From: Bacteroidia bacterium
GTDB lineage: Bacteria; Bacteroidota; Bacteroidia; AKYH767-A; OLB10
NCBI GenBank assembly: GCA_025450095.1
Contig: JANWID010000116.1
Span: 1 to 13,083 of the forward strand
DNA length: 13,083 nucleotides
Direction of reading: 5' to 3'
This document shows positions 1-6,918 of the stretch, one piece after another. Both the position numbers and the translations under genes were made by a program. Position 1 is the stretch's first letter, and the number at the start of each line of letters is the position of its first letter. The notes beneath the pieces are model-generated. The model was not told where the DNA came from. It saw only the letters and a list, made by a program, of their open reading frames with translations, and made no database searches.

Positions 1-111
1 CCGCCCGGCCTGAGCCTTGACCTGACCGGAGCAGGTGCCTATCTTTGTCCGACAGTTGACATGCAGAATGGAAATCACTTCTAATGAAAATCAAAGAATC
101 TCTCCAATTAA
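1..111. other. GC-rich segment of unknown origin at the left edge
   Basis: The first ~90 bases are clearly richer in G and C than the AT-rich sequence that follows up to about 2080. A plus-strand frame is open from base 1 to a TAA at 82-84 (27 codons, ending MQNGNHF). A minus-strand frame is also open from about 113 and runs off the left edge. I recognise neither peptide. The segment ends next to a perfect 12-base palindrome, CCAATTAATTGG, at 104-115. It abuts the interior of a truncated sorting-domain gene, so it could be the end of an inserted element, a rearrangement or an assembly join. Nothing here identifies a transposase. Confidence 0.3.
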
Positions 112-255
112 TTGGGGGTTGCTACATTATTAAATTCACAAACATCGACAATCAATTATAATTCGGAAAACCATTTGTCTCCAGGTATTTATTATTTTAT
201 ATTTATAAGAAATAATTATTCAAAAACCATTAAAGTTTCAATATTAAGAAATTGA
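112..255 (+). pseudogene. 3' remnant of a T9SS cargo gene (C-terminal sorting domain only)
   Basis: Reading frame 1 is open from just after a TAA at 109-111 to a TGA at 253-255. The residues HLSPGIYYFIFIR, followed by SKTIKVSILRN and the stop, match the end of a type A T9SS C-terminal sorting domain: an L-x-P-G-I-Y turn and strand, then the last strand with lysine. The same layout ends the next gene (CTPGIYFVKF...TQKIVIF). No start codon and no body of the protein precede it, and the sequence to its left changes composition. It is therefore a broken 3' end, or the end of a gene whose body was displaced. The stop lies 2 bases before the ATG of the next gene. Function of the lost protein cannot be told. 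Confidence 0.65.
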
Positions 256-257
256 AA

Positions 258-1784
258 ATGATTAAATGTTCATTTGTATTGGCAATGGTCCTTGGATTAG
301 TTCCAAGTACCATTGCTCAATTAATAACTTTTGAGAAAGAATATTACCATAATGCAAATGATAATACAGATAATTACTACAATTTTGTTCAAACTGCAGA
401 TTCTGGTTATTTAATGGGGGATTATTTGAGAATGTTGAAAATTGACAAAATTGGAAATCTCCAATGGATGAAGCGATTTGAAAATCCACCCTATACATTA
501 AGTGCATTTTCAAAATTCCAAAATGGTTATATAGCCACTGGAACTGAATTAATAGTAAAGTTGGATTCAGTTTATAATATTGAATGGCTAAAAATTCAAA
601 ATACAGTTTTAAACGTACCCCTTATAACTAAAATTATAGAGTGTAATGGTGGTCTTATTTTTTTTGGAATCATAGATTTAGGTGGTGATGCTGGAATATT
701 TGTATATAAAATGGATTATCAGGCAAATATTATTTGGGCTAAAGTTTATAGATATTCAACAACTGCTGCTGAATTTCCTGGTGATATTAGCCTATTTAGT
801 GATAATAGTATGATAATAAGTGGAAGAACAGATAGTTTATTTCTTCCGAATGCTTTTAGTGATATAATTCTCTTTAAGATAGATTCTGTTGGCAATCTTA
901 TATGGAGCACGAGATTTAAAAATACAAATCCAAGTGAGCATATTAATTATGGAATTTCACATGTTGCAACTCAAGATTCGGGAATAGCATTATTAGCATT
1001 TACCAACAAACGAACAATATTAATAAAGACAGATAATAATGGAAATATGGTCTGGAGTAAGCATTACTCTTCAGGTACTTCTAGTCGAAGTTATTCAATT
1101 CTTGAAGAGCAAAATCGAAATTTAGTATTTGCGGGACAGTTTATTGGTAGTGATAGTATTGGTTATTTTGAAAGGGCTTTTTTAATTAAGACAGATTCAT
1201 TAGGAAATTTACTTAACACTCGTGGATATTCAGGCTCAAGATTTAATTACGCTGGTTGTGTTAAAAAAACATACGATGGTGGCTATGGTTTATCTACTGC
1301 CTGTTTAAATGGTTGGGGAAATAATTCATTCGGATTTATTAAAACAGATTCAATGGGATATACAAATAATTGTGGTACTGACGAACCTGTATTTGTTGAA
1401 ACAATACCATCATTAATTCAATCAAATATCGCCATTTTTGATTCATCAATTTCCATTACACTTTCAAATGCCACGTATAATGCACAAAATATAGGTTCAG
1501 TTTACACATTTTGCTCTTCTGTGTCTATTGATGAAATTGATGCTCTATATAATTTTACTATAGTTCCTAATCCATCAGCTGCAAAATTTGTATTGAATCT
1601 AAAATCATACTCAACTGGTTCAATACAAATTTTAGATTTGAACGGAAAATTTATTGACCAATTCAATATAGTAAATGAAAAACAGATAAATATTGATATT
1701 TCTTCTAAATGTACACCTGGAATTTATTTTGTAAAATTCATTTCGGAAGACGCTGTGAAAACTCAGAAAATTGTGATTTTTTAG
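258..1784 (+). CDS. T9SS-secreted repeat (beta-propeller-like) protein
   Basis: This 508-residue protein is probably exported by the Sec system and then across the outer membrane by the type IX system. An ATG at 258 gives a clean signal peptide (MIKCSFVLAMVLGLVPSTIAQ, split as ...STIA|Q). A TTG two codons upstream is possible but less likely. The body has about seven repeats of roughly 50 residues, each with a core like I-K-x-D-S-x-G-N-x-x-W-x-K-x-Y near residues 61, 101, 151, 207, 257, 311 and 362, often preceded by a D-G-G-Y or D-S-G turn. This pattern suggests a beta-propeller. Residues ~430-508 are a sorting domain with VPNPS at 436-440, DLNGK, TPGIYFVKF and a final TQKIVIF. The gene is strikingly AT-rich compared with queG downstream. 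It likely serves adhesion, surface binding or extracellular function; the ligand is unknown. No catalytic motif is visible. Confidence 0.85.
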   Translation: MIKCSFVLAMVLGLVPSTIAQLITFEKEYYHNANDNTDNYYNFVQTADSGYLMGDYLRMLKIDKIGNLQWMKRFENPPYTLSAFSKFQNGYIATGTELIVKLDSVYNIEWLKIQNTVLNVPLITKIIECNGGLIFFGIIDLGGDAGIFVYKMDYQANIIWAKVYRYSTTAAEFPGDISLFSDNSMIISGRTDSLFLPNAFSDIILFKIDSVGNLIWSTRFKNTNPSEHINYGISHVATQDSGIALLAFTNKRTILIKTDNNGNMVWSKHYSSGTSSRSYSILEEQNRNLVFAGQFIGSDSIGYFERAFLIKTDSLGNLLNTRGYSGSRFNYAGCVKKTYDGGYGLSTACLNGWGNNSFGFIKTDSMGYTNNCGTDEPVFVETIPSLIQSNIAIFDSSISITLSNATYNAQNIGSVYTFCSSVSIDEIDALYNFTIVPNPSAAKFVLNLKSYSTGSIQILDLNGKFIDQFNIVNEKQINIDISSKCTPGIYFVKFISEDAVKTQKIVIF

Positions 1785-1800
1785 TTAATGTCAAATATGC

Positions 1801-1820
1801 ATCGAATTGAACTCGATTTT
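1801..1820 (+). terminator. weak hairpin plus T-run after the T9SS gene
   Basis: ATCGA (1801-1805) pairs with TCGAT (1813-1817) across a 7-base loop, and the stem runs straight into TTTT. It starts 17 bases after the stop of the T9SS gene. A 5-bp stem is short for an intrinsic terminator, so this is only a candidate. Confidence 0.28.
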
Positions 1821-1893
1821 CCCACTTTTGATTCACCCCAATTAGCAAATACAATCTTACCTGGTTTATTTGTCATTGAAGGAAAATATATTG

Positions 1894-2097
1894 TTAATTT
1901 TTAAGAAAACTGGGATATAATTTCATCATTTTAGAAATTGGCTTACCAAGTTCTTTATCTCTTTCTGCATTCACTTTTCGAAGAACTTTTAACTCTTGGA
2001 TAAGTTGATTTCTTAATTTTTTAGAATCCTTCACATCTTGTTTCAGGATATCATTAACTTTCCGGTTCCATTTAATACCCGGATTATTGTCAGTCAT
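1894..2097 (-). CDS. small charged hypothetical protein (67 aa)
   Basis: I do not recognise this protein. It starts at an ATG (2095-2097, minus strand) and ends at 1894. It is strongly charged, with many Lys, Asp and Glu residues. The stretch from about residue 15 to 52 ([13 protein letters not shown]... through [11 protein letters not shown]) looks like one long amphipathic or coiled-coil helix. It has no signal peptide, no membrane segment and no cysteines. Its 5' end overlaps the likely TTG start of queG by 11 bases, head to head, so the two cannot both use ordinary separate promoters. The composition is that of a believable soluble protein, but at this length chance cannot be excluded. 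It could also be a relic of the AT-rich region to its left. Confidence 0.42.
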   Translation of the reverse strand: MTDNNPGIKWNRKVNDILKQDVKDSKKLRNQLIQELKVLRKVNAERDKELGKPISKMMKLYPSFLKN

Positions 2098-3013
2098 TCA
2101 CCAAAACACTCAACTCATCAAAGCCGAGGCTATACGCCTGGGTTTTTCGCATGTTGGAATATCAGAAGCGGGTTTTCTTGGTGAAGAAGCACCACGACTG
2201 GAAAAATGGCTTACGAATAACATGCACGGAAAAATGTCGTACATGGAGCGTTACTTCGACAAGCGACTCGACCCAAGGTTATTGGTTGATGGTGCGAAAT
2301 CGGTAGTTTCATTACTGTTGAATTATTATCCTGAGACAACACAACCCGAGGGTACACCACTGATCTCGCGCTATGCCTATGGGAAGGATTACCATGAAGT
2401 GATAAAAAACAAACTCGGACAGCTGATGGAATTTATCCGCGAGCATATTGGAGAAGTTTCCGGCCGTGCATTTACCGATTCAGCTCCTGTACTTGATCGT
2501 GCATGGGCTGCAAAAAGCGGGTTGGGATGGATTGGCAAAAACAGCAATCTCATTCACCCCAAAGCCGGGTCGTACTTTCTTATCGCCGAACTCATCATTG
2601 ATCTCGAGCTGGATCCCGATGCGCCTATCCGTGATTATTGTGGTACCTGTACGCGATGTATCGATGCCTGTCCAACGGATGCGATCATAGCGCCACAGAT
2701 TGTAGATGGCAGCAAGTGTATTTCATATTTTACCATTGAATTGAAGGACCAGATACCTGTTGAAGTAAAGGGTAAATTTGAGAATTGGGCATTTGGGTGT
2801 GATATCTGCCAGGAAGTATGCCCCTGGAACCGGTTTTCAAAGCCAACTGAAGTTGCGGAATTTGAAATGAAGGAGGAAATACAAATCTGGGAAAAAAAGG
2901 AATGGCTTGAAATCACGGAAGATGTTTTTAAAAAAGTGTTTAAAGATTCTCCGTTGAAGCGAACCGGGTTTTCCGGAATAAAACGAAACCTGGAGTTTTT
3001 GCAAAAAAAATAA
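2087..3013 (+). CDS. queG: epoxyqueuosine reductase QueG
   Basis: QueG carries out the last step of queuosine synthesis: it reduces epoxyqueuosine at position 34 of GUN-anticodon tRNAs to queuosine, using cobalamin and two [4Fe-4S] clusters in the cytoplasm. The cluster ligands are plain: C185/C188/C191/C195 in [12 protein letters not shown], and C211, C238, C241 and C245 ([13 protein letters not shown]). The segment [12 protein letters not shown] (130-141) contains the family's catalytic aspartate (D137), and [11 protein letters not shown] follows. At 308 residues this is the short form that lacks a C-terminal HEAT-repeat domain. There is no ATG near the expected N-terminus; the TTG at 2087 ([15 protein letters not shown]...) gives the right length for the family. 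The gene is richer in GC than the region upstream and ends convergently with the hydrolase gene on the other strand. Confidence 0.94.
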   Translation: MSVIHQNTQLIKAEAIRLGFSHVGISEAGFLGEEAPRLEKWLTNNMHGKMSYMERYFDKRLDPRLLVDGAKSVVSLLLNYYPETTQPEGTPLISRYAYGKDYHEVIKNKLGQLMEFIREHIGEVSGRAFTDSAPVLDRAWAAKSGLGWIGKNSNLIHPKAGSYFLIAELIIDLELDPDAPIRDYCGTCTRCIDACPTDAIIAPQIVDGSKCISYFTIELKDQIPVEVKGKFENWAFGCDICQEVCPWNRFSKPTEVAEFEMKEEIQIWEKKEWLEITEDVFKKVFKDSPLKRTGFSGIKRNLEFLQKK

Positions 3014-3027
3014 GAAAGCTCTTCTTA
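3003..3027 (-). terminator. possible intrinsic terminator for the minus-strand genes
   Basis: Read on the minus strand, TAAGAA and TTCTTA (3027-3022 and 3016-3011) form a 6-bp stem with a 5-base loop, followed immediately by eight T (3010-3003). It lies about 90 bases past the stop of the MBL-fold gene and overlaps the end of queG. The stem is AT-rich, so it would be weak. Confidence 0.35.
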
Positions 3028-3073
3028 ATATAAAACCGGGAATTGAATCGAAATTTTATATTCTTCAAAAATC

Positions 3074-3113
3074 AAATCCGCGAAAATCAGTCTAATCTGT
3101 CAAATCCGCGTTC
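3074..3113. repeat. phased ATC intergenic repeat, copy 1
   Basis: Between the convergent ends of queG and the MBL-fold gene, four related units follow each other: AAATCCGCG, AAATCAGTC, TAATCTGTC, AAATCCGCG. The ATC cores begin at 3076, 3086, 3095 and 3104, i.e. 9-10 bases apart. The outer two units are identical 9-mers (3074-3082 and 3102-3110). I have the impression that similar degenerate 'AATCxxxx' strings occur between genes in many Bacteroidota, but I cannot check it here. There is no inverted repeat, so it is not an ordinary terminator. Confidence 0.55.
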
Positions 3114-3116
3114 CAC

Positions 3117-4208
3117 TCAAAATCGCCACCACGTTGTAAATTTCTGATCAACGTCATTAAGAGAAACTTTTTCTCCGATCATAGGAGTAATAATATTTAA
3201 ATTCCGTGTTTCATTATTCCTGGTGATCAGTTCTAACGGCTCGTCCCACGGGTGATTTCCCAGGATAAATTTTGCAGAATGTACCGGTAAAATCCTTTTG
3301 GCATTCAATGAGGCTGCAGCATCTAAAATTTCATCCGGCATTAGGTGTATGTAGCGCCATTTCCGGTCGTACTGACCATTTTCCAGAACAGCAAGATCAA
3401 ATTCACCATACTGTTTTCCGATTTCATCCAAATGAGAATCGAATCCGCTGTCACCTCCAATGAATATTTTCTTTGTCGGCGTTTGAAGAATAAAGGAAAG
3501 CCACAGTGATTGGTTTCTTCGGATTCCTCTTCCTGAAAAATGCCGGGCAGATGCAGTAACTAAATTGAATCCAGGCTCTATTTGATAGTGTTCATTCCAG
3601 TCAAGTTCAACAATCGATGAAGCAGCATATCCCCAGCGCTCCAGGTGAGCGCCGACTCCAAGTCCGCAGAATACTTTTTTGATTTTATGTTTTAACTTTT
3701 TAACTGTTTTATAATCCAGGTGGTCCCAATGATCGTGAGTGATAAAAAGATAATCAATTTCCGGAATTTCTTCTGTTGAATAAATGTCTGTTCCGGGAAA
3801 TGCTTTTGTACCAAAGGGCAAGGGGGAAGCTGCGCCGCTGAAAACAGGGTCCACTAAAATGCGTCTTCCATCAAGTTGCAGGAAATAAGAAGAATGTCCG
3901 AACCAGATCAGTACCATTTCTTCCGGACGCAGTTGGAAAAGATCTGTTTTTATGGAGGGAATAATTTGGTCGGGAGCAATTCGCGCTCTTTTTTCGAAAA
4001 AGAATTCTTTTATCACTTCAAAAAAAGTAACACCTTCGGTGAGATCTGGAGTATGATGGATATTCCGAAAGGCACCATCTTTATAATTGGGTGATTTTTT
4101 AATGCGCTCCAGCCGGGCCCCGGCAGAATTTTTCCCAAAGGATTCCTGTTCTAAAAACAGAAACACAATAATCGCCAGGACGGATATTGCTGCAACCAGA
4201 ATAATCAT
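3117..4208 (-). CDS. membrane-anchored MBL-fold hydrolase (UlaG/NAPE-PLD-like)
   Basis: This is a metallo-beta-lactamase-fold metal hydrolase of the COG2220 type, which also holds UlaG lactonase and NAPE-phospholipase D. From the ATG at 4208 (363 aa) it begins with one hydrophobic helix (about residues 2-20) that should anchor it in the inner membrane. The metal ligands are visible: THDHWDHLD (H158, H160, D162, H163), H223 in RHFSGRG, D253 in GGDSGFD and H310 in LPVHSAKF. H288 in HLMPDE fits the NAPE-PLD-like pattern. The substrate is unknown; phospholipid-type or lactone substrates are family possibilities only. A TTG at 4220 would add four residues and touch the upstream stop, but the ATG is preferred. 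It lies 12 bases downstream of the TMEM175-like gene and is probably co-transcribed with it. Confidence 0.88.
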   Translation of the reverse strand: MIILVAAISVLAIIVFLFLEQESFGKNSAGARLERIKKSPNYKDGAFRNIHHTPDLTEGVTFFEVIKEFFFEKRARIAPDQIIPSIKTDLFQLRPEEMVLIWFGHSSYFLQLDGRRILVDPVFSGAASPLPFGTKAFPGTDIYSTEEIPEIDYLFITHDHWDHLDYKTVKKLKHKIKKVFCGLGVGAHLERWGYAASSIVELDWNEHYQIEPGFNLVTASARHFSGRGIRRNQSLWLSFILQTPTKKIFIGGDSGFDSHLDEIGKQYGEFDLAVLENGQYDRKWRYIHLMPDEILDAAASLNAKRILPVHSAKFILGNHPWDEPLELITRNNETRNLNIITPMIGEKVSLNDVDQKFTTWWRF

Positions 4209-4220
4209 AATTACCGACAA

Positions 4221-4904
4221 TTACGAATTCTGCACTTTCTTCTTTTTAAAAGCAAACTTATAAATTATCGGGAATAACATGAGCCAGAAAGTGGAAAGTG
4301 GGCGATACAGTGGATCGCTGACAATAAGATTGGTGGTGATAGTCAATGCTGCCGCTATACTAAAACCTATCAAAGCGAATTTGCGTTTTTTCAATTCATA
4401 TAAGTGATTTTCCATAGGCGTGTTAAAGCACAATGCCGGGCGTTTAATCACGATATAATGATACAGCACATACTGGGTTGTGATACATGCAAGAATAATC
4501 ACCATGTACATTATAAATGCAAGATCTGCCCCTTTCGCACTTGTTATAACCGACGCACTGAACGGGAACAATCCCACAAAAAACAGCAATGCTAAATTGC
4601 GAACCACCAAACCTCTATCATAATCCTTTAGCAGGCTGAATATTTTTAAGTGCTGGTACCAAATGGCACCGATAAAGACAAAGCTGACGCAATATGCGAG
4701 AATAACGGGAAGCAGATGAATTAATGCGTGGGTCAGTTCCGCAGGCTGGTATCCTTTCTCGGTATGCGGTAGACGGATCTCAATGGCCATGAGTGTAATC
4801 ACGATCGCGAAAACCGCATCGCTGAAAAGGATCATCCGCTCCAGCTGAAATTCCTTTTTTATTTCATCACGGGTAATTTCATTTTCGTCTTTATTCTCCT
4901 GCAT
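4221..4904 (-). CDS. TMEM175-family (DUF1211) potassium channel protein
   Basis: The protein is an inner-membrane protein of 227 residues with about six hydrophobic helices (roughly 26-44, 62-84, 95-116, 128-150, 170-193, 199-217). In the first helix R23 and F27-S28-D29 form the R-x3-F-S-D signature of the TMEM175 family, whose bacterial members assemble as tetramers of six-helix subunits and conduct potassium. The charged N-terminus (MQENKDENEITRDE) and lysine-rich C-terminus (FKKKKV) fit a cytoplasmic location of both ends. The start is the ATG at 4902-4904. It is transcribed toward the MBL-fold gene, 12 bases away, which suggests a two-gene unit; nothing links the two functions. Upstream lies a 131-base spacer holding an AT-rich repeat. 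Confidence 0.87.
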   Translation of the reverse strand: MQENKDENEITRDEIKKEFQLERMILFSDAVFAIVITLMAIEIRLPHTEKGYQPAELTHALIHLLPVILAYCVSFVFIGAIWYQHLKIFSLLKDYDRGLVVRNLALLFFVGLFPFSASVITSAKGADLAFIMYMVIILACITTQYVLYHYIVIKRPALCFNTPMENHLYELKKRKFALIGFSIAAALTITTNLIVSDPLYRPLSTFWLMLFPIIYKFAFKKKKVQNS

Positions 4905-4990
4905 AATGTTTTTGGTTTTCCGGTGACACTAACATTACGAAGCTACGAAATAAAAATGTTGACCTCAAAATTTAAAAAGCACTAAAAAAC

Positions 4991-5035
4991 AAATCATAAA
5001 AATCCATCATAATATATCATAAAAATCATAATAAA
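4991..5035. repeat. phased ATC intergenic repeat, copy 2 (AT-rich)
   Basis: This spacer between the VOC and TMEM175 genes is built from ATC-A-T-A-A motifs. ATC occurs at 4993, 5002, 5006, 5016 and 5025, mostly 9-10 bases apart, and ATCATAA itself occurs three times (starting at 4993, 5016 and 5025). The layout resembles the repeat at 3074-3113, with CATAA in place of CCGCG/CAGTC. It ends at the stop codon of the VOC gene. No stem-loop is apparent. Confidence 0.5.
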
Positions 5036-5419
5036 TTAATTCATGGAATGCAAAAATATATGATTCCCTTCGGTATCCTGGAATGTTGCAAAATATCCAA
5101 GCTCGGGAGAGATCAGGGTTTTGGGAAGAATAATTTTCCCGCCGGCATATTCCACCCGGTTGAGCACCATGCTCAAATCGTTTCCGCCATTCAGGTAAAC
5201 TTTCACTCCTTTATTTGTCGGTTCATAACCAGGTCCCTGGACTATAGCCACACCAATACCACCTTTTTGACGGTCGTAAATTAAAAAACCTATCCGTGCA
5301 GGGCCCATAGGCGAGGAAGGCATTTCGTAATCGAAAATGGAGCTGTAAAATGTTTTTGCACGATCAAAGTCGGTAACAGGGATCTCCACCCAGTTAACAG
5401 CGTTTAAGTTCATTTCCAT
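5036..5419 (-). CDS. VOC-fold (glyoxalase/bleomycin-resistance superfamily) protein
   Basis: This is a 127-residue single-domain protein of the vicinal oxygen chelate superfamily, whose members use a bivalent metal for isomerase, dioxygenase or resistance reactions, or only bind ligands. The fold is recognised from VNWVEIPVTDFDRAKTFYSS at the start, the hydrophobic strand IGFLIYD, and GYFATFQDTEGNHIFLHS at the end. E12 and the E/H residues of the EGNHIFLHS strand sit where metal ligands usually fall. The start is set at the ATG 5417-5419 (MEMNLNAVNW), because the 16 extra residues from an upstream TTG are unlike the family; the second ATG at 5413 is nearly as good. It is probably soluble. The substrate cannot be told. 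It stands alone, 131 bases upstream of the TMEM175-like gene. Confidence 0.85.
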   Translation of the reverse strand: MEMNLNAVNWVEIPVTDFDRAKTFYSSIFDYEMPSSPMGPARIGFLIYDRQKGGIGVAIVQGPGYEPTNKGVKVYLNGGNDLSMVLNRVEYAGGKIILPKTLISPELGYFATFQDTEGNHIFLHSMN

Positions 5420-5599
5420 GGATATTTTTAGATTATTAGGATTTTCTGATCTGGTAATAATAATCAACTCATTCCAATCAGGATAAGATAAATATAAAAA
5501 AAATTACTTTATTTCCACTTAGGAATTAAGAATTAGAAAAATCCCCCGTTACTTTTTCTTTAAACTGTCTACCACCTACCGCCACTTACCCCGTATTTT

Positions 5600-5619
5600 C
5601 CCCGGGGGTATATATACCC
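5600..5619. promoter_or_regulatory. overlapping palindromes upstream of the operon
   Basis: CCCCGGGG (5600-5607) runs into the perfect 14-base palindrome GGGTATATATACCC (5606-5619). Such symmetry fits a dimeric regulator site or a cruciform/hairpin, but no T-run follows, so a terminator is unlikely. It lies ~260 bases before the operon start. Confidence 0.3.
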
Positions 5620-5747
5620 TTTACTTCAAACCCCTGACTGTCTACTTTTAGCCGGCATAAACTGTTGATGTAAAATAAAACCAGGGGAGTCAATATACAA
5701 GAGGTTATGTTTTACAGTAGTCTGCTGAGATATTATTGAGAGTTGTG

Positions 5748-5793
5748 GATATCGGTGCACCGGGAAACATTCCGGTATTTGAAAACCGATATC
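5748..5793 (+). promoter_or_regulatory. hairpin in the operon leader
   Basis: GATATCGGT (5748-5756) and ACCGATATC (5785-5793) are perfect 9-base complements around a 28-base loop. The loop contains a smaller stem, GGAA-ACA-TTCC, extended by CCGG/CCGG with one bulged G. The 5' arm also overlaps the palindrome GGTGCACC (5754-5761). The hairpin ends 86 bases before the first ATG of the operon. It could be a leader RNA structure or a protein-binding site; there is no T-run for a terminator. Confidence 0.35.
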
Positions 5794-5879
5794 ACATGTT
5801 GCCGGGCTTTCCGGATAATTAATAATAAAACGGAGTTGCCGAAAATCCGTGTAAGAGTAGGCACAAAAACCTGGTAAAG

Positions 5880-6917
5880 ATGTTTGGATCAGTAGCATTA
5901 GATGTTGTTATAGGACTTGTTTTTATTTATCTTTTATACAGCCTTCTTGCAACAACGATACAGGAATTGTTAGCGTCATGGTTAAAGCTAAGAGCCGATA
6001 TGTTGGAGCAAGGAATCAAACGGATGCTTGATGATGGCGGAACAGAGAAATTTTCATTAGAATTCAAGAACCACCCGCTGATTAAATATTTTATCCGTGA
6101 CGATAAATCGCTGATCAGTTTTTTGGCACCGAAACAAACCATCCCTTCCTATATAACTGCCCAGAATTTTTCGAAGGTTATTGTTGAACTTATGAAAGAA
6201 GGACAATCGGGGTTAAATGATTCAACTAAAATAAGAGACTTTATTGCTGGACAGGCAATTGCTCCGGGAGATGCTAAAAGAATGGAACCGGATACACTCA
6301 TATTAATAAAGTCATTTGCCGAGGAAGCAAATTATGATGTTGATAAATTTAAAGTGAACCTGGAAAAATGGTTTGATGATATGATGGACCGGGTAAGCGG
6401 GTGGTATAAAAGAAAATCCCAGCTATGGTTGCTGATTATCGGGATGGTCATTGCAATTAGTTTTAATGTTGATACAATCGGAATTGTTAAAAAATTATCT
6501 CACGATAAGGATGCGGCAAAAGCACTGGCAGATATGGCTTCGAATTTTGTCAGAGACAATCCAAATGGTGTCCCGGGAAGTTCAGCAAATCCCGAAAAGT
6601 CTGAATTGACTCAAAAAGCTGACTCATTATTACAAAATCAAATTAATGATGCCAACAGTATCTTAGGTCTGGGATATGATAATACTTCAAAAGAAAAACC
6701 CAAATATTTTTTACGATTCATTGGATGGCTAATTACAGCCCTTGCAATTTGCCTGGGAGCGCCATTTTGGTTTGATCTGCTGAGCAAGCTTGTCAAAATA
6801 CGGAGTGCGACTAAAAGCGATGGTGAAAGCAAAGCAACAATAAATGATTCAAAACAGGTAGTACAACCAGTCGCTATAAGTGTAAATGGACAGGCTCGCG
6901 AACAAGCTGTTGGATAA
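5880..6917 (+). CDS. three-helix membrane protein, first gene of the four-gene operon
   Basis: I do not recognise a named family. The 345-residue protein has three hydrophobic helices: residues ~5-28 (no cleavable signal, since hydrophobicity begins at the N-terminus and is followed by QELLASWLKLRADML), ~182-199 and ~276-295. Between the first two lies a ~150-residue soluble region ending in a striking segment, W164-F-D-D-M-M-D-R-V-S-G-W-Y-K-R (164-178), just before the second helix. The second loop (~200-275) is polar. After the third helix comes GAPFWFDLLSKLVKIRS (293-309) and a disordered tail. The conserved-looking aromatic/charged segments at both membrane borders suggest a functional membrane protein rather than a plain anchor. 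Its stop is followed after one base by the ATG of the muramidase, so they are co-transcribed and probably translationally coupled. It may be the membrane partner, pore or receptor of the two hydrolases; this is inference. Confidence 0.82.
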   Translation: MFGSVALDVVIGLVFIYLLYSLLATTIQELLASWLKLRADMLEQGIKRMLDDGGTEKFSLEFKNHPLIKYFIRDDKSLISFLAPKQTIPSYITAQNFSKVIVELMKEGQSGLNDSTKIRDFIAGQAIAPGDAKRMEPDTLILIKSFAEEANYDVDKFKVNLEKWFDDMMDRVSGWYKRKSQLWLLIIGMVIAISFNVDTIGIVKKLSHDKDAAKALADMASNFVRDNPNGVPGSSANPEKSELTQKADSLLQNQINDANSILGLGYDNTSKEKPKYFLRFIGWLITALAICLGAPFWFDLLSKLVKIRSATKSDGESKATINDSKQVVQPVAISVNGQAREQAVG

Positions 6918-6918
6918 A

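Larger units (their letters stand above)
5420..5879. other. 460-base gene-free leader between the VOC gene and the four-gene operon
   Basis: No convincing gene was found here; a minus-strand frame across 5626-5898 has no protein-like features. The left part holds short direct repeats: GAATTAAGAATTAG (5523-5536) and CTACCACCTACCGCCACTTACC (5569-5590, roughly 7-base steps). Two palindromes follow, CCCCGGGG (5600-5607) and GGGTATATATACCC (5606-5619). From ~5640 the composition is more even and a hairpin lies at 5748-5793. The region must hold divergent promoters for the VOC gene and the operon, but I could not find a convincing Bacteroidota -7/-33 pair (TAnnTTTG with an upstream TTG). The length allows a long 5' leader RNA. 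Confidence 0.6.

Noticed and set aside
1788..1904. Plus-strand frame of 38 codons right after the T9SS gene (MSNMHRIELDF...)
   Set aside because: Too short, no recognisable feature, overlaps the end of the small minus-strand gene. It might be a relic but cannot be supported.
2448..2916. Frames of 80-93 codons on both strands within queG
   Set aside because: Both are shadows of a well-identified gene with intact cluster motifs.
5626..5898. Minus-strand frame of 90 codons in the operon leader
   Set aside because: It has no protein-like composition, overlaps the start of the operon and its hairpin, and uses no recognisable domain.
6886..6918. Upstream ATG extending the muramidase by 11 residues
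   Set aside because: It overlaps the membrane protein gene, and the extra residues have no counterpart in the paralogous peptidase N-terminus.
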